Below, in pieces: positions 59,112 through 64,000 of a DNA stretch of 64,000 bases. How positions within the stretch are numbered: the first letter of the stretch is position 1; every line of letters starts with the position of its first letter. The notes below the pieces were generated by a model. That model did no database searches. It saw only the letters and a program-made list of their open reading frames with translations, and was not told the DNA's origin. Origin of the DNA: Microbacterium enclense (lineage in GTDB: Bacteria > Actinomycetota > Actinomycetes > Actinomycetales > Microbacteriaceae); NCBI GenBank assembly GCA_038182865.1, contig CP116226.1, forward strand, positions 3,658,001-3,722,000. The letters run 5' to 3'. The position numbers were made by a program, and so were the translations under genes.

Positions 59112-61085
59112 CTATGCCGTGGGCAGGTACCTGCGCCACCAGTCGAGCACGGCATCGAAACGCTGCACGCGATGCTGCGGACGGCCCCCGCGCGTCAACT
59201 CGTGGTCCTCGCCCGGGAAGACGAGCATCTCGGCCGCGGTGCCCTGGTGCTTCAGCGCGGCGTAGTAGCGCGTCGCCTGCTCGAGCGGGCACCGGAAATC
59301 GAGTTCGGAGTGGAGCACCAACGTGGGCGTTCTCACCTGGTCGACGACCGCCATCGGGCTCTGGGCGGCGATCTGCGCGGGATCGGTCCCGACGTACTGC
59401 TGGCCGAAGAACGATCCGATGTCACTCGAGCCCGGGAACGCTGTGGGATCGAGGAACCCTCGCTCGACGATGGCGCCGGCGAAGCGGTGATCGTGGGCGA
59501 TGACCCATGCGGTCATGTAGCCGCCGTACGAACCACCCATGACACCCACCCGGTCGCCGTCCAGGCGCGGATCCGCCGCGACGACACCGTCGAAGAAGTC
59601 CATGACGTCGAAGAAGTCGAGCGTCCCCATCCGCTGACGGATGGTCCGGCCGTGCTCCCGGCCGTAACCGGCACTCCCCCGCGGGTTGCTGTAGACCACG
59701 GCGTAACCGGCATCGACCAGCACCTGGGTCTCGTCGAAGACGTGGATGCCGTACGACGCGTACGGTCCCCCGTGGATCTGGAGGATGACGGGGAACGGCC
59801 CCTCCCCCTTGGGGGTGGCGACCCAGCCGTGCACCGGGTATCCGTCGCGACCGGCGATCTCGTGCTCGACGGGCACGACGACGCCGCGTTCGCGCACCGC
59901 AGCACCGAAGTCGGTGACCGCGCGCACCCCCGCGACCGGATCCACGACGACGAGTTCGCCGAACGACTCGGGCGAAGCGACGGATGCCACGACCCGCCCG
60001 TCTGCCACCGCGTGGCCGTTCACCTCGAGGTCGCCGCCGAGGAGCTCGGTCACCTCTCCCGCGCGGGTCACACGCAGCAGGCGCAGACGCCCGCGCGTGC
60101 GGTCCTGCACGAGGACATCGTCGGCGTCGAAGGAGACATGGCTCCCGACTTCCCCGAGATCGATCGTTTCCGCATCGGTGAGGCGTCGGGGTCCGTCCGC
60201 CTCCACGACGTAGAGGGCGACGCCGGGGGCGACGAAGTCGACGCCCTCGGGCCCGACGTCGTTCGCCAGCAGGAACACGGCACCATCCGGGGCCACAGCG
60301 ACCTCGGAGATCGACAGATCCGCGACGGTGCCGAGCATTTCCCGCTCGGCGCCCCCGTCGACGGCCACCGCGACCACCCGGTCGCGCAGATCGCGACGGT
60401 CGGTCTCGATGACATCCGGAACGCTGAGCAGCTCGACGCCGTCCCGCGTCCAGACCACGCCGTTCCAGCTCGTCTCCCCGTGCGTGAGCCGCGTCGGCTC
60501 GCTAGCGACGACTCGCTTCTCGGGCTTGTCGAGAGCCGGCGCAGGCGCGTAGAACGGCTCCGCGTCGGTCGACGGCGCCTCGACGACGAACAGGTGGGTC
60601 GGGCGGTCCAGATAGCCGAGGCCGTTCGCGTGCCACCGGATGCCGGTGATGCGACGCGGCGGCTCAGCCGCGGCATCCCGGCCCTCGACGGTGCCGTATC
60701 GGCCCGGCTCGGGCACGCGGGCCGAGAAGCCGAGGCGGGTGCCGTCGGGCGACCACGCGAGGTCGGTGACCCCGCCGGGCTGATCGGTGACCTGAACGGG
60801 CTCACCGCCGGTGGCCGCGACCATGAAGACCTGAGCGCGCCCGCGCTCGTCGGCGCGGAGGAACGCGAGCGTGCCGTCGTCGGGCGAGAGGCGCGGCGAA
60901 CGATCGGCGACGCCGCGCGTCAGGCGACGCGCCGTCCCGCCCGGCAGGTCGACACGCCAGAGTTGTCCCACGCCGCGGTCGGCCGCGAGGTCGGGGCGCG
61001 AGGTGGCGAAGACGGCGAACCCACCGTCTGATGAGAGAACCGGGCGCCCGACGGAGACGAGGGCCTCGATGTCGACCGGACGCAT
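59112..61085 (-). CDS. S9-family prolyl oligopeptidase-like serine peptidase
   Basis: A 657-residue cytosolic peptidase. An N-terminal beta-propeller of WD40/TolB-like repeats (about 1-390; LSPDDGTLAFLR, WSPDGTRLGFSAR) caps the alpha/beta-hydrolase domain. The triad is Ser519 (MGGSYGGYMTAW), Asp596 (SELDFRCP) and His628 (GEDHEL). I choose ATG 61085 because GGAGG lies 9 nt ahead; GTG 61091, overlapping the SDR stop, is an alternative. It is the second gene of an operon with the SDR gene. Confidence 0.9.
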   Translation of the reverse strand: MRPVDIEALVSVGRPVLSSDGGFAVFATSRPDLAADRGVGQLWRVDLPGGTARRLTRGVADRSPRLSPDDGTLAFLRADERGRAQVFMVAATGGEPVQVTDQPGGVTDLAWSPDGTRLGFSARVPEPGRYGTVEGRDAAAEPPRRITGIRWHANGLGYLDRPTHLFVVEAPSTDAEPFYAPAPALDKPEKRVVASEPTRLTHGETSWNGVVWTRDGVELLSVPDVIETDRRDLRDRVVAVAVDGGAEREMLGTVADLSISEVAVAPDGAVFLLANDVGPEGVDFVAPGVALYVVEADGPRRLTDAETIDLGEVGSHVSFDADDVLVQDRTRGRLRLLRVTRAGEVTELLGGDLEVNGHAVADGRVVASVASPESFGELVVVDPVAGVRAVTDFGAAVRERGVVVPVEHEIAGRDGYPVHGWVATPKGEGPFPVILQIHGGPYASYGIHVFDETQVLVDAGYAVVYSNPRGSAGYGREHGRTIRQRMGTLDFFDVMDFFDGVVAADPRLDGDRVGVMGGSYGGYMTAWVIAHDHRFAGAIVERGFLDPTAFPGSSDIGSFFGQQYVGTDPAQIAAQSPMAVVDQVRTPTLVLHSELDFRCPLEQATRYYAALKHQGTAAEMLVFPGEDHELTRGGRPQHRVQRFDAVLDWWRRYLPTA

Positions 61086-61087
61086 GC

Positions 61088-61852
61088 TCACTCGCCTCCG
61101 AACGATCCCGTGTCTCCGACCAAGCGGGTGTTGTCGGCCGGTACCGGGTCGACGGCCGCGCGGGCGACCTCCGCCGCGAACTCCGACACGTTGTACAGCT
61201 TGCCGGCGTCCTCGCGGCGGGCCGAGATGGCACCGGGGTTCGCCCGCTCGAGCAGGGTCGCCGTGATGGTGCCCTCGATCATGTCGCCCGAGACGACGGT
61301 GAAGCCGATGCCCCGCTCCTCGAGGGCGGGGATCTTCTCGCGCAGGGCGTCTTCGCCCGCGCGCTTTGACAGGGCGACCGGCTCGTACTCGGGCATCGTC
61401 GGGGTGGTGCGGATGAAGTGCGCCTGGTGGCTGGTGACGAACACGACGCGCGCGTCGGCCGAGAGCAGCGGCAGCGCCGTGTCGAGCACGTTCACCTGAG
61501 CGTCGCGGTTGAGCAGCAGCGCGTAGTCCTCGGCCATACCCGACTCCATGCCGCCCGAGGCGTTGAGCACGAGGATGTCGAGCCCGCCGAAGGTGCGCTT
61601 CACCTCGTCGAACATCGCCTTCACCGATTCGGGGTCGGTGAGGTCGGCGCCCACGACGAGGGCCTCGACACCCAGCTCGCGCAGCTGCGTGGCCAGCTTC
61701 TCGGCGCGGGGGGCCTTGTTGCGGAAGTTGATGACGACATTCGCGCCGGCCTCGGCGAAGTAGCGCACCGTGTCGGCGCCGATGCCGCGCGACGAGCCGG
61801 TGACGAGGGCGGTCTTGCCGCTCAGGGAACCGGACGGAAGGATCTGGGACAC
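61088..61852 (-). CDS. SDR-family oxidoreductase with atypical active site
   Basis: A 254-residue Rossmann protein with the cofactor motif TGSSRGIG (residues about 18-25) and LNASGG near 95. The catalytic YxxxK is altered: the sequence reads YEPVALSKRAGE, so the Lys aligns with the usual position but Val stands where Tyr belongs, with Tyr three residues earlier. Activity is therefore uncertain. CAGGAG lies 5 nt before ATG 61852. It leads an operon with the S9 peptidase. Confidence 0.85.
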   Translation of the reverse strand: MSQILPSGSLSGKTALVTGSSRGIGADTVRYFAEAGANVVINFRNKAPRAEKLATQLRELGVEALVVGADLTDPESVKAMFDEVKRTFGGLDILVLNASGGMESGMAEDYALLLNRDAQVNVLDTALPLLSADARVVFVTSHQAHFIRTTPTMPEYEPVALSKRAGEDALREKIPALEERGIGFTVVSGDMIEGTITATLLERANPGAISARREDAGKLYNVSEFAAEVARAAVDPVPADNTRLVGDTGSFGGE

Positions 61853-61885
61853 GGAGACTCCTGACGATGGGAAGACGACCTTCCC

Positions 61886-61891
61886 ACCCTA
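61886..61891 (-). promoter_or_regulatory. -10 box TAGGGT of the SDR-S9 operon
   Basis: On the minus strand TAGGGT lies 33 nt upstream of the SDR start codon, giving a short leader with CAGGAG. Confidence 0.5.
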
Positions 61892-61990
61892 CCCAGCCTG
61901 TGAGGTCTTCTCCGGGACTCCTGCCCGCGTCACGCAACGGTCACGGTGCCGTCGCAGGGCCGTGCTACGTTCGGCCGCGGAGGCCCCGAC

Positions 61991-62791
61991 ATGCATTCCG
62001 CGCCCGCGCCACGTCATCCGTACCTCGACGCCGTTGAGCCCCCGCGGGTGCTCGCGCACCGAGGTCTCGTCACGCCCGAGGCCGCCGCCGTCGGGGTCGT
62101 CGAGAACTCGTTCGCCGCCGTCGCCGAGGCTCACGCGGCAGGAGTGGCATACGTCGAGTCCGACTGTCACCTCACCGCTGACGGCACAGTCGTCCTCTTC
62201 CACGACGACGATCTCGCGCGGGTGACCGGCGACCCCCGGCGGATCACCGACGTGCGGGTGCACGAGCTCGAAGAGGTGATGGCCGACAGGGGTGGTCTCA
62301 TCACCCTCGCCCAGGCCCTCGACGCGTTCCCCGACACCCGCTTCAACCTCGATGTCAAGGCGGAGGCGGCCGCAGAACCGATCGGTCGACTCGTCGCTCC
62401 CCACGCGGAGCGCGTGTTGGTCACGAGCTTCTCCGACGACCGCCGCCGACGCGCCCTGGCCGCCTCCGTGACATCCGGTGCGACGATCCGTCCCGCCACC
62501 TCCCCCGGATCGGCGACCGTCACACGCATCGTCGGCGCCCTCGCCGCAGGGCTCGTGCCGCTCGCCCGCCGCCTGATGAGCGACCTCGACGCCCTCCAGG
62601 TGCCCGAGCGTCACGGGAGGGTGCGGGTGGTCTCACCGCGTCTGATCCGCGCCGCCCAGGCGGCCGGAGTCGAGGTGCACGTGTGGACCGTCAACGACGA
62701 GGCCGATATGACGCGCCTGCTCGACCTGGGCGTCGACGGCCTCGTCACCGACCGGGCCGATGCCGCACTGGCCCTGGTGAACGGACGGTGA
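61991..62791 (+). CDS. Glycerophosphodiester phosphodiesterase
   Basis: A 266-residue GDPD TIM barrel without signal peptide, likely cytosolic. Metal and catalytic residues are in VLAHRGL...ENS, YVESDCHLTADGTVVLFHDDDL, LDVKAEA and HVWTVNDEADM. It would split glycerophosphodiesters to glycerol-3-phosphate and an alcohol. ATG 61991 has GGAGG 7 nt ahead. The gene diverges from the SDR-S9 operon. Confidence 0.92.
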   Translation: MHSAPAPRHPYLDAVEPPRVLAHRGLVTPEAAAVGVVENSFAAVAEAHAAGVAYVESDCHLTADGTVVLFHDDDLARVTGDPRRITDVRVHELEEVMADRGGLITLAQALDAFPDTRFNLDVKAEAAAEPIGRLVAPHAERVLVTSFSDDRRRRALAASVTSGATIRPATSPGSATVTRIVGALAAGLVPLARRLMSDLDALQVPERHGRVRVVSPRLIRAAQAAGVEVHVWTVNDEADMTRLLDLGVDGLVTDRADAALALVNGR

Positions 62792-62843
62792 CGCCCCCGT
62801 GTCCTGAGCATCGCCTGTGAGTTCTGCCTGCACGCGCTCATTT

Positions 62844-62873
62844 CGAATAAAGCGCACAGGTGCGGTCGTTATA
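62844..62873 (+). promoter_or_regulatory. Candidate rbpA promoter
   Basis: CGAAT (62844-62848), 19 nt, GTT (62868-62870) recalls the GGAAT-N18-GTT promoter of SigR-type oxidative-stress sigma factors. An overlapping TATACA-like hexamer near 62870 may be a housekeeping -10. The match is partial. Confidence 0.35.
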
Positions 62874-62900
62874 CATGGGGACCGACGAGAGGACCACACA

Positions 62901-63272
62901 ATGGCAGATCGCAGTCTTCGAGGCATCCGACTCGGCGCACAGAGCCTTCAGAGCGAAGACGGGGTCGTGTTCCACGACCGCGCACAGCACACGTACTCCT
63001 GCAGCACCTGCGGGCGTGACACCGTCCTGACCTTCGCGGCCGACGCGGAGGTCCCGCAGTCGTGGGAGTGCCGCACGTGCGGCGCGGAAGCCCTGCTTCG
63101 CATCGGCGAGGGCACGGCGACCGTCGACCACAGCGACGACAAGGCGCCCCGCACCCATTGGGACATGCTGCTGGAGCGCCGCACCATCCCCGAGCTCGAG
63201 GAGCTCCTCGAGGAGCGCCTCGCCTTCGTCCGCGCGCGCCGCGGAGCGGGAGACCAGAAGATCAGCGCCTGA
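62901..63272 (+). CDS. rbpA: RNA polymerase-binding protein RbpA
   Basis: A 123-residue actinobacterial transcription factor that binds the principal sigma factor and stabilises open complexes. Core domain: YSCSTCGRDTVLTFAADAEVP and WECRTCG, with four cysteines that can bind zinc. The C-terminal sigma-interaction domain is THWDMLLERRTIPELEELLEERL by its end points. I choose ATG 62901 with GAGAGGA ahead; GTG 62817 upstream lies across the promoter. It converges on lnt. Confidence 0.95.
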   Translation: MADRSLRGIRLGAQSLQSEDGVVFHDRAQHTYSCSTCGRDTVLTFAADAEVPQSWECRTCGAEALLRIGEGTATVDHSDDKAPRTHWDMLLERRTIPELEELLEERLAFVRARRGAGDQKISA

Positions 63273-63287
63273 CGCTGACCGACGAGT

Positions 63288-64000
63288 TCAGACGCCGGCC
63301 CCCTCGGGGGACGGCGTCTTTCTCGTGCGCCGGGAGCGTCCGGCCACGACGACGCCCGCGAGCACCAGAGCGAGAAGCGCTCCCCCTCCCACGACGACCT
63401 TCACCGCGGGACCGATGATCACGGCCGGTGTGAGACCGGTGCGCAGGGGGACGTCCGTGAGCATGTGCCCGGCAACGTCGATCGGCAGTTCGTCGATCGT
63501 GGACCCGTCGGGGGCGATCACCTGACTGGTGCCGACGGTGGAGATGTTCACGACCGAGCGGCCCGTCTCGACGGCACGCATACGCGCGAACGCCAGCTGC
63601 TGGAGGTTCTCGTCGGTTCCTCGGAAATCGGCGTTGTTCGTCTGGAACATGTAGACCTCGGCGCCATCGGCCGCTCCGTCCCAGACAACGTCGTCGTAGA
63701 TGACGTCGAAGCAGATCGCGAGTCCCACGCCGACCCCGTTCAGGTCGATCAGGGGGCGTGCTGTTCCGGGCGTGTACTCGCGACCGATCAGCCCGATCAG
63801 GTCGGGGGCGAACGGTTCCCAGAAAGCCCGGTCCGGGACGTACTCGCCGAACGGTACCGGATGCCGCTTGTCGTACGTCTGCTCGGGGCCGCCGTCCGCC
63901 GTCCACAGCAACGACGAGTTGAACAGCTCGGAGCCACGCTCGGTCACGGCCGAGACGATCAGCGGGGCGTCGACGCGGCGAGACAGCTCGTCGAGGACTC
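63288..64000 (-). CDS. lnt: Apolipoprotein N-acyltransferase, 3' part
   Basis: The C-terminal part (about 237 codons visible) of the membrane enzyme that N-acylates lipoproteins. The nitrilase domain shows the catalytic Lys in YDKRHPVPFGEYVP and Cys in VGLAICFDVIYDD; NNADFRGTDENLQQLAFARMRAVETGR is typical. One membrane helix (VVVGGGALLALVLAGVVVA) and a basic tail end the protein. The frame stays open to base 64000, so the N-terminal membrane domain lies outside the window. It faces rbpA, as in other actinobacteria. Confidence 0.92.
   Translation of the reverse strand, partial: VLDELSRRVDAPLIVSAVTERGSELFNSSLLWTADGGPEQTYDKRHPVPFGEYVPDRAFWEPFAPDLIGLIGREYTPGTARPLIDLNGVGVGLAICFDVIYDDVVWDGAADGAEVYMFQTNNADFRGTDENLQQLAFARMRAVETGRSVVNISTVGTSQVIAPDGSTIDELPIDVAGHMLTDVPLRTGLTPAVIIGPAVKVVVGGGALLALVLAGVVVAGRSRRTRKTPSPEGAGV
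63291..63318. terminator. rbpA/lnt bidirectional terminator
   Basis: A 13-bp stem with one mismatch, GACGCCGGCCCCC (63291-63303) with its partner at 63306-63318, followed by TTT. It directly abuts the stop codon of the minus-strand gene. Confidence 0.75.

Overview
The window is chromosomal core sequence from a high-GC actinobacterium (about 70% G+C by eye), most likely a Microbacteriaceae member close to Microbacterium. Support: RbpA and an mIHF-type domain, a PdtaR-type ANTAR regulator, a PriA without helicase motifs, the actinobacterial order efp-nusB-pyr-carAB-pyrF-gmk-rpoZ-metK-priA-fmt-rsmB-rpe-his-trp-lgt-gltBD-pyk, heavy GTG start use and TGA stops, and many ATGA/GTGA overlaps. I see no prophage, insertion sequence, CRISPR array, rRNA or origin.

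Layout. 1-845: end of efp and nusB. 846-1194: gene-free, with a 27-bp tandem repeat and a nested inverted repeat that recurs at 22.6 kb. 1195-5869: SNF2 helicase and an MBL-Rieske fusion. 6132-15730: pyrimidine operon pyrR-B-C-(PH-like)-carA-carB-pyrF running into a fused mIHF-guanylate kinase, behind a PyrR-type leader. 15765-22574: rpoZ, metK, priA, fmt, rsmB, rpe. 22850-25101: hisE-G-F-I. 25101-30110: Trp membrane protein, small HGC-type protein, trpC-B-A, lgt. 30162-37698: gltBD and pyk. 37775-38579: tRNA-Leu(CAA) and pdtaR. 38656-43567: thioesterase, polA and a DUF885 protein.

The right third (43.6-59 kb) is more accessory: luciferase-like oxidoreductase plus MFS transporter, SGNH hydrolase, lipoprotein, a padR operon whose membrane gene is frameshifted, SDR, a surface transglutaminase-like protein, a TetR/membrane operon with two operators, a MmyB-type regulator facing SnoaL and DUF1330 genes, a membrane Ser/Thr kinase, an AEC transporter with an overlapping mini-ORF, and HdeD. 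59-64 kb holds an S9 peptidase-SDR operon, a glycerophosphodiesterase, rbpA and the 3' part of lnt.

The most interesting signals lie outside ordinary gene calls. (1) The heptamer GGATGCC/GGCATCC occurs about 80 times, several-fold above base-composition expectation, and forces the otherwise rare GAT codon. (2) TANNNT boxes sit 6-7 nt before start codons at many genes, implying widespread leaderless transcription. (3) At three consecutive junctions (trpA-lgt, lgt-gltB, gltD-pyk) the stop codon doubles as the first bases of the next gene's -10 box. (4) Two intergenic elements share a forward-forward-reverse-reverse arrangement of a CGCATAAACGCG half-site. I found no clear multi-gene defence or biosynthetic system of a new type.
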